From positions 1 to 64,000 of the forward strand of contig CAZMGT010000015.1 in assembly GCA_964565895.1 (NCBI GenBank): a stretch of DNA of 64,000 nucleotides. The letters run 5' to 3'. The translations under genes and the position numbers were made by a program. This stretch comes from CAZMGT01 sp964565895. Its GTDB lineage: Bacteria > Armatimonadota > Zipacnadia > UBA1398 > CAZMGT01. Shown in pieces: positions 42,474 to 50,895 of the stretch (position 1 is its first letter; every line of letters starts with the position of its first letter). The notes beneath the pieces were generated by a model that saw only the letters and a program-made list of their open reading frames with translations, made no database searches and was not told the DNA's origin.

Positions 42474-42567
42474 CCGCCGCGCGCAGGCAGGCGCCTCGTG
42501 GGCGAGGGGCGAAAAACCTCTTGCCCGACGAAGAACGGGCCAGCGCGCGGAGAAGGAGTTGAGGAAG

Positions 42568-43317
42568 ATGAGCAAACTGCTGCCGCTTTTGTCCCTGGCC
42601 GTGTTTTGCCTCGGCCTGTGCCCTGCGCCGGCGAGCGCCGCGGGCGAGCAAGGCAAGCTTAGGGTGGTCGTAATCACTGGCGGCCACGGGTTTAACCGCA
42701 ACGAGTTTTTCAAGATCTTCCAAGGCCACGACGACATCGAATATCGCGAAGTCGTCCAACCCAAGGCAAACGATCTTTACACACCCGAAGCGCGCAAGAC
42801 ATACGACGTTATCGTGATGTACGACATGTGGCAGAAAATTACCGCGGAGCAGAAGAAAAACCTCATCGCGCGGCTTAACGAGGGGCTGCCCCTTGTTGTC
42901 CTCCACCACGCCATCGCCTCATATCAGGACTGGCCGGAGTATGAGAAGATCATTGGCGCGCGCTATTACCTCCAGCCGACGATGGTCCGTGGAAAGCTGC
43001 ACCCGCGCTCGACATATCAGCACGACGTGCGCTTTACGGTAAAAATCGCCGACCCAAACCATCCCATTACCCGGGGAATGGCCGACTTTGAGATCGTTGA
43101 CGAGACGTATAACCTGTTCGATGTCGCCGACGACGTGCACCCGCTGCTTACCGTAGAACACGAAAAAAGCGGCAAAATCATCGGCTGGACGCACCACTAC
43201 GGCAACTCGCGCATCGTCTACATCCAGCTCGGCCACGGGCCAAGCGCCTTCGGCAACGAGAACTATCGCCGGCTTGTGGCACAGGCGATCCGCTGGGTTG
43301 CGGGAAGGCTGGATTAG
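42568..43317 (+). CDS. Secreted ThuA-domain protein
   Basis: 249 residues with a signal peptide (LLSLAVFCLGLCPAPASA). The ThuA/trehalose-utilisation fold, a class I glutamine-amidotransferase-like domain without the nucleophile, shows VVVITGGHGFNRNEF, YDVIVMYDMWQ, GLPLVVLHHAIASY and the late WTHHYGNSRIVYIQLGHG. Exported ThuA proteins travel with Gfo/Idh/MocA and DUF1080 proteins in keto-sugar pathways. AAGGAG precedes ATG 42568. Confidence 0.88.
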   Translation: MSKLLPLLSLAVFCLGLCPAPASAAGEQGKLRVVVITGGHGFNRNEFFKIFQGHDDIEYREVVQPKANDLYTPEARKTYDVIVMYDMWQKITAEQKKNLIARLNEGLPLVVLHHAIASYQDWPEYEKIIGARYYLQPTMVRGKLHPRSTYQHDVRFTVKIADPNHPITRGMADFEIVDETYNLFDVADDVHPLLTVEHEKSGKIIGWTHHYGNSRIVYIQLGHGPSAFGNENYRRLVAQAIRWVAGRLD

Positions 43318-43411
43318 GCAGGAGCTCTCCGCGCCGTGGCGCGGCGCGCGTCTTTGCCGACGATCCGCACCGGCCGGAGAGGCGCACTAAAGAGAAGGGA
43401 GAGGATGGCGC

Positions 43412-43846
43412 GTGAGAACAGGTCGGCTGGTGGCTGTGCTCTGCCTTGCCGTGGTCCTCTGCTGCGCGGCAAGCGCACTTGCCGGGGGGAAGGGCAAGGG
43501 GCCGAAGGACGACCCCCACGCCCGCAACTTCGACCGTATGCTCTCCAACGCCATGGCGCAAATGAGCGCCCTGCTCAGCACGTGGACCTACTGGGACGAG
43601 CTCGACCTGCCCAGCGGCGCAGACCGCGACGAGGTGTGGGCCGTGCTCGAGGAGCTCGATGCTGCGCTCGTCTATGCCATCGACGCCCAGGACTGGGAGG
43701 TCCTCGTCTGGGTTAACGACACCGCGGACGAGTGGAACAACACCCTCGGCTACACCCGCGGCTACTGGTTCCACGGCCCGGGGGCGGACCTGCGTGTAGA
43801 CTACGTCCCCGGCGACTTGGGCGGGGGCGACCTGGGCGGCTGGTAG
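43412..43846 (+). CDS. Small secreted protein of unknown function
   Basis: 144 residues from GTG 43412, with GGAGAGG seven bases upstream and a signal peptide ending near SALAGGK. The mature part is rich in Asp, Glu and Trp (TYWDELDLP, VWAVLEELDAALVYAID, WNNTLGYTRGYW) and ends in a Gly/Asp tail (GDLGGGDLGGW). No family recognised. It stands alone between the ThuA gene and a strong terminator, so it may have its own transcript. Confidence 0.7.
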   Translation: MRTGRLVAVLCLAVVLCCAASALAGGKGKGPKDDPHARNFDRMLSNAMAQMSALLSTWTYWDELDLPSGADRDEVWAVLEELDAALVYAIDAQDWEVLVWVNDTADEWNNTLGYTRGYWFHGPGADLRVDYVPGDLGGGDLGGW

Positions 43847-43866
43847 CTAGGGCTTACTGAACCTAT

Positions 43867-43899
43867 GGCCCGCGCCCCAGCGGCGCGGGCCAGTTTTTC
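43867..43899 (+). terminator. Rho-independent terminator
   Basis: A perfect 10-bp GC stem (GGCCCGCGCC at 43867-43876 with GGCGCGGGCC at 43882-43891) and a CCAGC loop are followed by AGTTTTTC. It lies 20 bases after the stop of the small secreted protein gene and ends transcription from 41388-43846. Confidence 0.92.
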
Positions 43900-43911
43900 T
43901 GCTAGCCACTC

Positions 43912-46218
43912 TCAGCGGCCGGCAAACACCGCGTCGTTAATCTCGCCCAGCTTATATAAAGTAATGCACTCCGGCCAGGCGATTCGCAACGGCGACCTGC
44001 CCGAGACGGCCTCGTAAAGCAGCGGCTCGCCGTTGGGCGGCCGCTCGACCGACTGGGTGATGAAGTTCGCCAGCAAGATCCCCGCACACCGCCCCAATAT
44101 CTGCACATAGCCGCCCAACCCAGCGCGCGTCGGCTCGCGCATCGCCCCGGAGCTAAATATGGCCACGTTGCGGCAGTCGCGAATGATGAACGAGGGGCTG
44201 GTCCCCTCGCGCTTAACGCTGAAGATCCTTATGTTTTCCGCGTCTGTAAGCTCGCAGTTCGTCGCGCAGGCATAGGGCGAGTGCTTTGTCGCCTCGACGT
44301 TAAGCCCATAGATGGCCAGCGGCTGGCGCGTCCCGTGGATGGCGAGGCAGCGAAACTCCCTGTTGCCCGAGCGCGCGTTTGGGGCAAGGAAATAGTGCTT
44401 GCCCCCGCCGCTTTGCGAAAAGAGGACGACGCTGCGCGGGTTCGTCGCGGGCGCGCGGTCCCACTGCTGCGAAAACTGCAGGGCAAGGGTTAGCGAGCGC
44501 CGCCCCGCGCGCCAGTGCAAATGGTCGAACCGGTCCCACGTGTTCGCCCCGTTGGCCTCGCGCCCGCCGCCCGCGGTGCGCACGGAGATCTCCAAAAAGG
44601 CAAGCGCGGTCGTCGCCTCCGGGTCGTCGTCGGTCTGAATCATCGGTGGGTGGCCCGCGCTCGGGCGCCAGCTATCGTGCCAGGCGATGGTCGAAATGCG
44701 CCGGGCGACGCCGAACAGCTTCGTGTTCTTGCGCAGGGTTAGCGTCTTGCTAATGCGGAACGTCCCCCGGGGGACGAACACCCTGCCGTAGCCCGCCGCC
44801 GCTGCCGCGTCGATCGCCCGCTGGATTGCCGGCCAGTCGTCCGAATCATCGTCCGGCGTTGCCCGATAGGGGGGCTCGGTAATGACGATCGTTTGCCCCT
44901 CCTCGCCGGTATACGCGGGGAGCTCGCGCCACAGATGCCGCGTGAGAAGGTCCGCGGGCGGCGCCGCGACGCGCTGCAGCGAGATCACCGCCTGGGGCTT
45001 CTTTTCCACGCGGCCGTTGACGATCGTGAAAAAGCGAAAGTAGCGGTCGCCCAGCTCATAGGGCGGGTCGTCGGAAAGCGCCACTTGCTCCGTATAGGCA
45101 TATTCCGCGACGCGCGTCCACTTGCCCAGCGCGCGAATGGGGGCGAGGTTCGCGCTGCGCACAAGCTCGGCCGTCTCCGCGATGTAAACATTGCGCAGAT
45201 AGATGCTCTTACCCTTGGCGTTGTCGATCGCCGGCGCGCCCTCGCCGACCTCGATTATCCCGTCCACGAGGCTCATCGTGCCCACCGCGCCGCACCAGCC
45301 CACGCGCCTCGTTGTAATTACCGGCGCGCGGCGTTTTATAATGCGAAAGCCGACCATGGCCAGGGGCACGAAGTCCGAAAACTCCACCGCGCTTTGCTCT
45401 TGGCCGACGAGCGTCGCGCCAACGACCACCGTCCCCGCCATGCTCCCCAGAAGGAGCAGGCCGAACCGCCCGCCGCGCACCTCAATGTTCCCCGCTCCGC
45501 CGTTGCGCCCGGGGAGGCCGAGGAAACCGGCATAGGCCCCCTCGGCGTCTATCGCCACGTTTTCCACCGAGCTGTTCTGGGCTGCGGCAAAGGCCACGGC
45601 AATTGCCCCAGGGTGGCCGGAGCAGTCGAAGTTAATGTTGCGCAGCTCCTCGCCGAAGAGATTCGCCGTGCCGTCGGCATAGCCCCGGGGCAGCCCTAGC
45701 GGATGGGCGGGCTCGCTCGGCGGCGGAGAGTCTGGCCCGCGCGCCATGAAGTTGCGAAAGGCAACCATGGGCCGCGGCTGCTCCGGGTCGTCGAACAGCG
45801 GGGCGCGGCGGGCAAGCTTAATCGTCGGCCTCATCCCCGCCCGCGCGCAGCCGATGAGCACGTGGTTGTTCCACGGCGGGTTTTGCCGCTTGCCCTTCTT
45901 CGCGTTCCACGGCTGCCACTTATAGCACTTCAGCGTGTCGCTGATCACATACCTCCCGGGAGGGAACAACACCGCCAGGCGGTTGGCATAGGCGTCGTCG
46001 ATCGCCTGTTGCAGCCCACACGTGCAATCGCCCGTGCCGTCGCTGCGCACGCCAGGGTAGTGGGTAACGACAAGGTAGCCCAGGGCAAAACGGGGGTCCT
46101 CGCGCGCGGCTCGGGGAATCTCCGCCGTCGCCGTGCGCTCGACAAGGCACACGAGCGCCAGGCAGCACAGCGCGCCCCGCAAAAACCATCCCGCGCCGCG
46201 GACATGCGCGCCATCCAT
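43912..46218 (-). CDS. Secreted double beta-helix protein, pectate lyase/GH55-like
   Basis: 768 residues with a signal peptide (FLRGALCCLALVCLVERTATA). Two beta-helix modules each open with the Pectate_lyase_3 pattern: GVRSDGTGDCTCGLQQAIDD followed by FPPGRYVIS near residue 50, and DDDSDDWPAIQRAIDAAAAA followed by FVPRGTFRISKTLTL near residue 455. This two-helix arrangement is that of GH55-type beta-1,3-glucanases and related phage or secreted proteins. The active-site acid cannot be assigned by eye. GGGAGGAG precedes ATG 46218; the longer frame upstream is Arg/Pro-rich and unlikely to be coding. Confidence 0.85.
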   Translation of the reverse strand: MDGAHVRGAGWFLRGALCCLALVCLVERTATAEIPRAAREDPRFALGYLVVTHYPGVRSDGTGDCTCGLQQAIDDAYANRLAVLFPPGRYVISDTLKCYKWQPWNAKKGKRQNPPWNNHVLIGCARAGMRPTIKLARRAPLFDDPEQPRPMVAFRNFMARGPDSPPPSEPAHPLGLPRGYADGTANLFGEELRNINFDCSGHPGAIAVAFAAAQNSSVENVAIDAEGAYAGFLGLPGRNGGAGNIEVRGGRFGLLLLGSMAGTVVVGATLVGQEQSAVEFSDFVPLAMVGFRIIKRRAPVITTRRVGWCGAVGTMSLVDGIIEVGEGAPAIDNAKGKSIYLRNVYIAETAELVRSANLAPIRALGKWTRVAEYAYTEQVALSDDPPYELGDRYFRFFTIVNGRVEKKPQAVISLQRVAAPPADLLTRHLWRELPAYTGEEGQTIVITEPPYRATPDDDSDDWPAIQRAIDAAAAAGYGRVFVPRGTFRISKTLTLRKNTKLFGVARRISTIAWHDSWRPSAGHPPMIQTDDDPEATTALAFLEISVRTAGGGREANGANTWDRFDHLHWRAGRRSLTLALQFSQQWDRAPATNPRSVVLFSQSGGGKHYFLAPNARSGNREFRCLAIHGTRQPLAIYGLNVEATKHSPYACATNCELTDAENIRIFSVKREGTSPSFIIRDCRNVAIFSSGAMREPTRAGLGGYVQILGRCAGILLANFITQSVERPPNGEPLLYEAVSGRSPLRIAWPECITLYKLGEINDAVFAGR

Positions 46219-46460
46219 TTCCCGCTCCTCCCTTCGCTCGCGGGCCGCGCAGGCGGGCGCGCCCAGCGATGAGACACCGCGGACACCTTCGCGTTTCCCA
46301 CGCGCGCGGGCGGTGGGCCGACTGCCCCCGCGCTGGTGCTCCCGTCCCCTCGCGTTTCCCAGACGCCGGGCGATGGCCCGAGGCGAAGGGCAGGCGCGGG
46401 GCGCTTTAGAACAACCCTTGCCAGCAGGCCCCACCGTGCGGGCGATGGAGGGTGAGGCAG

Positions 46461-48026
46461 ATGGCTCACGTTAAGCTCGTTGCTCTCGCTGCCGTGTTAC
46501 TGCTTGCCCAGACCCGGGCGCCAGGCCAGGTGATGAAAGTGACCCCAAGGCAGTATCACCCGATGGACCTCGTGCTGCGCAGCTCCGTGCAGCACGAAAA
46601 CCCGTTTTTCGTAAACCTCAGCGCAGAGTTCTCCGGTCCGCAGGGCGAACGCCTCACCGTCTTAGGCTTTTACGACGGCGCGGATACCTGGCGCGTGCGC
46701 TTTGCCCCGCCCGTGCCGGGCGAGTGGACCTATCGCACGCGCTCGGACGACCCTCAGCTAAACGGCAAGACCGGCCGCTTTACCTGCTTGCCCAACGACG
46801 ACCCGAACGTCCACGGCAGGCTGCGCGTGGACCCCGAGCACCCACACCACTTCGTTTGGGAGGACGGCACGCGCTATTTCCTCCTCGGCTTCGAGGCGGA
46901 CTGGATTTGGGCCGTGGACTTAGGGCGCGAGGACATTTCCAACCTTCGGCGGTTTATCGAGGCCATCGCGCGCCACCGCTTTAACCACATTATCATGAAC
47001 GTCTACGCGCACGACTGCCCCTGGACAAAGGGCAAAACGAGCCCCTGGGACTATGGCCCGCCGGCGATGTTCGCCTGGGCGGGAAGCAACGACAACCCAA
47101 ACCACTCCCGGCTTAACGTCGCCTTCTTCCGGCACTACGATCGGCTGATGAACTGCCTGTTCGAAAAAGGCATTGTGGCGCACATTATGCTCCGCGTATA
47201 CAACAAAATGGTGCGCTGGCCGAAAAACAAAAGCCCTGAGGATTGGCTCTACTATCGCTATGTCATCGCCCGCTACGCCGCCTATCCCAACGTCATCTGG
47301 GACTTCTCCAAAGAGGCGCACAGCGAGAAAGATGCCCAGTATAAACTCGAGGTTCTCCGCCGCATCAGACAGTGGGACCCCTATGACAACCTAATTACCG
47401 TGCACGACGACAACGCGATGTACGACAGCGGGCGCTATAACGAGCTGCTCGACTTTCGCTCCGACCAGCAGCACAGGAAATGGGCGGAGATAATTCGCAA
47501 GCAGCGCGCGCAGCGCAATTGGCCCGTGGTCAACGTCGAGTATGGCTATGAGCGCGGGGTGGAGGACCTGCCCACGTATCGCGTAAAGCAGGACTGGCGC
47601 GAGGTTTTGCGCAGAACGTGGGAGATTTACCTCGCCGGCGGCTACTGCAACTATTATTACTCAAACACGAGCTGGGACCTAATCAAGTGGGAGCCCGAGC
47701 CGCCGGGCTGGCGGCGCTATGCCATTCTCTACGACTTCTTCCAGCGCACGCGCTACTGGGAGATGGAGCCCGCGGACGAGCTGGTGAGTGCAGGCCGCTG
47801 CCTGGCCAAGCCTGGGGAGCAGTATGTGGTGTTCTTAGAGCAAGGCCGCGAGACGACCTTGCGCATCGCGGGCGCGGCGCGGCCGCTCTCGCTCGTTTGG
47901 CTCGATCCCTACACCGGCCGCGAGGTTGCCGGGGCAGCGCTGGGCAACGGCAGGCACACGCTGCGCATCCCAGCCGAGCTTTCGCCGCCGGCCGTGGCCG
48001 CTCTGGGCGTAGCGCGGGAGCAGTAG
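46461..48026 (+). CDS. Secreted DUF5060/DUF4038-type glycoside hydrolase
   Basis: 521 residues with a signal peptide (VKLVALAAVLLLAQTRAPGQ). An N-terminal DUF5060 beta-sandwich (NPFFVNLSAEFSGPQGERLT, YDGADTWRVRFAPPVPGEWT) leads into an apiosidase/GH140-like TIM barrel (RYFLLGFEADWIWAVD, NHIIMNVYAHD, RLNVAFFRHYDRLMNCL). Candidate catalytic acids are Glu285 in DFSKEAH and Glu360 in VNVEYGYE. The C-terminal domain (TRYWEMEPADELV onward) fits the usual putative collagen-binding-like tail. Start ATG 46461 has GGAGGG eight bases upstream. Confidence 0.85.
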   Translation: MAHVKLVALAAVLLLAQTRAPGQVMKVTPRQYHPMDLVLRSSVQHENPFFVNLSAEFSGPQGERLTVLGFYDGADTWRVRFAPPVPGEWTYRTRSDDPQLNGKTGRFTCLPNDDPNVHGRLRVDPEHPHHFVWEDGTRYFLLGFEADWIWAVDLGREDISNLRRFIEAIARHRFNHIIMNVYAHDCPWTKGKTSPWDYGPPAMFAWAGSNDNPNHSRLNVAFFRHYDRLMNCLFEKGIVAHIMLRVYNKMVRWPKNKSPEDWLYYRYVIARYAAYPNVIWDFSKEAHSEKDAQYKLEVLRRIRQWDPYDNLITVHDDNAMYDSGRYNELLDFRSDQQHRKWAEIIRKQRAQRNWPVVNVEYGYERGVEDLPTYRVKQDWREVLRRTWEIYLAGGYCNYYYSNTSWDLIKWEPEPPGWRRYAILYDFFQRTRYWEMEPADELVSAGRCLAKPGEQYVVFLEQGRETTLRIAGAARPLSLVWLDPYTGREVAGAALGNGRHTLRIPAELSPPAVAALGVAREQ

Positions 48027-48053
48027 CCGGGCAACGGAGAGAACGCTTGGCCC

Positions 48054-50096
48054 ATGGAAACCGAGGTCGGACGGGGGCAGTCCGGCACAGGTGAGCTGGG
48101 CGAGGAGGCAGCCCGCGGGGCGGCCCGCGCCGAGGCTCCCATGCAGGCCCCGCGCGGGCCGATTACCCTACGCGCCCTGCTCCTCGGCCTGTGCATGTCC
48201 ATTATCCTGGGCATCATCACGCCGGCCAACGACATGGCCCTGGGCAATACGTTCATGGCCGGCAACCACTTCCCCCTGGGCGCGTTCTTGGTCCTCCTGC
48301 TCGTGTCCATCCCGGTAAACCGCTTGCTGCGGCTAACGAGGGTAATTAGGCCGTTAAGCGCGGGCGAGGTTATCGTCGTGTGGTGCATGTGCCTCGCCTC
48401 GTCGGGCATCCCGTGCTCGGGGCTGATGCGCCTGCTCGTCCCCGCGCCCGCGGGGCTGGAGTATTACGCCGACGAGCAGAACAAACTCGACGAGATCGTC
48501 CGCCCGCACCTTCCCCCGTGGCTCATCGTCCAGGGCGAGGAGGAGGTGCGCTGGTTCTTCGAGGCCCTGCCCGAGGGCGAGCGCATTCCGTGGTATGCCT
48601 GGCTGCCTTCGATCTGCGGCTATGGAATTTTCGTGCTGATGTTCTATGCGTTAATGGCCTGCCTGGCCTCGCTGTTGCGCAAGCAGTGGGCGGACCACGA
48701 GCGCTTTCCCTTTCCCCTGCTCGAGGTGCCTGTGGAGCTGGCCCGCTCTACAGAGACCCCGCTCGGGATGCCGGAGTGGGTAAGGCACGGGGGGTTTTGG
48801 GCGGTAACCATTTTGCTGCTCGTGCTGCACACGATCCAGGGGCTGCACATGTTCTATCCCAGCCTGCCCAGCGTACCGTTTGCCGTGCCGCTTCACCGCT
48901 ACCTAACGGAGCGCCCCTGGCGCTACATGGGCTGGATGGTCGCGCGGACGTATCCCATGATGGTCGGGCTGTCCTATATGACGCGCACGGAGATTACCTT
49001 TTCCGTGTGGTTTTTCTATCTTGTTCTGCACACGCAGTATATGGTGCGCGGGATGCTCGGCCTGCCCCCGGGAACGCCCATGTTCCGCGGCGGGCCGACG
49101 TTCGCGATTACCCAGCAAAACGGGGCGCATTGGGGGCTGTTGCTTTGGTCGCTGTGGGTCGCGCGGGGCTATATTAGGCGGGTGCTCCGCCAAGCTTTCG
49201 GCCGCGAGCGGACGATCGACGACTCGCAGGAGGCTCTCCCCGTGCGCGTGGCCCTGTTTGGGGCGCTGGCGAGCTTTGTCGGCTGCGTGCTGTGGTTTGT
49301 CGCGGCCGGGGTAAGCGTGCTCATTGCCATTTGGGTTGTGCTTGCGTTTACCGGGGTAATGGTTGTCCTAAGCTGGCTCGTATGCAACGGCGGGCTAATG
49401 ATGGTGCAGTGCCGCTGGACGCCGCTCGACCCTGTGGTCGGCGTGCTCGGGACGCGCGTGCTCAGCGTGCGAGACAAGGCCGTGGTGCCGCTGTTTGAGC
49501 AGATTTTCTGCTTCGATCTGCGCGAGGCGATCCTCCCCAGCATACTCAACGGCCTGCGCGCCGCCGATGTCGGCGTCAGCCGCCGCCACACGCTGGGCGC
49601 GATGATGCTCGCCGCCGTCGCTGTCGCCGCCGTAGCCTACTACTTCGCCATTCGCGTGGGCTACGTTTGGGCCGCGGGAACCCTGCCCGAGGTCCCCACC
49701 TACCACTCGCGCAGCGTCTATCCCTACGAGCTGGCTGCCCGCTGGATTACCGAGGGCCAAGAGCCCGCGCTGGACAACCTGCGCAATATCCTCACCGGCT
49801 TCGCCATCGTGTTTGGGCTGCTTTGGCTGCGCAGCCGCCTCCTCTGGTTTCCCCTGCACCCCGCCGGCCTGTGCATGATCTACTCCTATTCCGGCGAGAT
49901 GATCTGGTTCTCCATGTTCTTAGGCTGGCTGTTGAAAACGTGCCTGCTGCGCTATGGGGGCTACCGCGCAATGCGCGCCGCGCGGCCCTATTTTGCGGGA
50001 ATGATCGTCGGCGACGCGATCGCCGGGCTAATTTGGATTATCGTCGGCTGGTGCATGAAGGACCAGGACATTTTCTACGCCCTGCTCCCGCGCTAG
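48054..50096 (+). CDS. Large polytopic membrane protein, DUF6785/OPT-like
   Basis: 680 residues with about 14 hydrophobic segments, beginning at ALLLGLCMSIILGIITPAN and including GEVIVVWCMCLASSGIP, MVGLSYMTRTEITFSVWFFY and an end with GMIVGDAIAGLIWIIVGW. This resembles the DUF6785/DUF6784 group, related to oligopeptide-transporter-like carriers and common in Armatimonadota, Planctomycetota and Verrucomicrobiota. Substrate unknown. It starts 28 bases after the glycoside hydrolase gene, so it may import the released product. Confidence 0.72.
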   Translation: METEVGRGQSGTGELGEEAARGAARAEAPMQAPRGPITLRALLLGLCMSIILGIITPANDMALGNTFMAGNHFPLGAFLVLLLVSIPVNRLLRLTRVIRPLSAGEVIVVWCMCLASSGIPCSGLMRLLVPAPAGLEYYADEQNKLDEIVRPHLPPWLIVQGEEEVRWFFEALPEGERIPWYAWLPSICGYGIFVLMFYALMACLASLLRKQWADHERFPFPLLEVPVELARSTETPLGMPEWVRHGGFWAVTILLLVLHTIQGLHMFYPSLPSVPFAVPLHRYLTERPWRYMGWMVARTYPMMVGLSYMTRTEITFSVWFFYLVLHTQYMVRGMLGLPPGTPMFRGGPTFAITQQNGAHWGLLLWSLWVARGYIRRVLRQAFGRERTIDDSQEALPVRVALFGALASFVGCVLWFVAAGVSVLIAIWVVLAFTGVMVVLSWLVCNGGLMMVQCRWTPLDPVVGVLGTRVLSVRDKAVVPLFEQIFCFDLREAILPSILNGLRAADVGVSRRHTLGAMMLAAVAVAAVAYYFAIRVGYVWAAGTLPEVPTYHSRSVYPYELAARWITEGQEPALDNLRNILTGFAIVFGLLWLRSRLLWFPLHPAGLCMIYSYSGEMIWFSMFLGWLLKTCLLRYGGYRAMRAARPYFAGMIVGDAIAGLIWIIVGWCMKDQDIFYALLPR

Positions 50097-50172
50097 GGGC
50101 GGGGAGGAGGCGCAGCGGCCCCCGCCGAATGCTTGCCCCGTGCCAAACGTGGGCAGCAAGGGAGGGTCGCGA

Positions 50173-50853
50173 ATGCCGACGGCGACGTTTCTCGGTCATG
50201 CGTGCGTGCTCATTAAAGGAAGCAAGGGAAGCGTGATTATCGATCCGTTTCTTTCCGGCAACCCCAACGCCGGCGCTTCGCCGCAAGAGATTTCCGTGGA
50301 CGCCGTGCTCGTTACCCACGGCCACGGCGACCACCTGGGCGACGCCCTGGACATTGCCAAGCGTTGCGGATGCCCGGTCGTCGCCCCGTTCGAGCTCGCC
50401 AGCTACGCCGAGCGCCACGGAGCCCAGGCGCACGGCATGCATATCGGCGGGGCGTATCAGTTTCCGTTTGGCCGGGTAAAGCTCACCCCGGCGTGGCACG
50501 GCTCCGCGGTCGTCGGCCAAACCGTGGAGTATACGGGCAACCCGTGCGGCTTCCTGGTAACCATGGACGGAAAGACCGTTTACCACCCGGGCGACACGGG
50601 GCTGTCCGCGGAGATGGAGCTTATCGGCCGGCGCGAGAGCATTGACTTGGCGTTTTTGCCCATCGGCGACAACTTCACCATGGGCATTGACGACGCGGCC
50701 TATGCCGTGGAGCTGCTCAAGCCGGCGAAGGTCGTGCCCATGCACTACGGCACGTTTCCCGTGATCGAGGCCGACCCGGAGGAGTTTAAGCGGCGCGTGG
50801 GCGACGCCGCGGAAGTGGTCATTCTCAAACCCGGGGAAAGCGTGGAAGTATAA
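50173..50853 (+). CDS. UPF0173 metal-dependent hydrolase (MBL fold)
   Basis: 226 residues, the standard length. Metallo-beta-lactamase motifs: IDPFLSGNP, THGHGDHLGDALD (HxHxDH), TPAWHGSAV, VYHPGDTG and MHYGTFPVIE. UPF0173 proteins are cytoplasmic hydrolases related to the UlaG/lactonase group. ATG 50173 is preferred since GGAGGG lies six bases upstream. It ends in TAA, one of two in the window. Confidence 0.92.
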   Translation: MPTATFLGHACVLIKGSKGSVIIDPFLSGNPNAGASPQEISVDAVLVTHGHGDHLGDALDIAKRCGCPVVAPFELASYAERHGAQAHGMHIGGAYQFPFGRVKLTPAWHGSAVVGQTVEYTGNPCGFLVTMDGKTVYHPGDTGLSAEMELIGRRESIDLAFLPIGDNFTMGIDDAAYAVELLKPAKVVPMHYGTFPVIEADPEEFKRRVGDAAEVVILKPGESVEV

Positions 50854-50895
50854 CGCCAACCGCGGCGGCGTCTCGGCGGAGGGCGGCTCGCTCCT

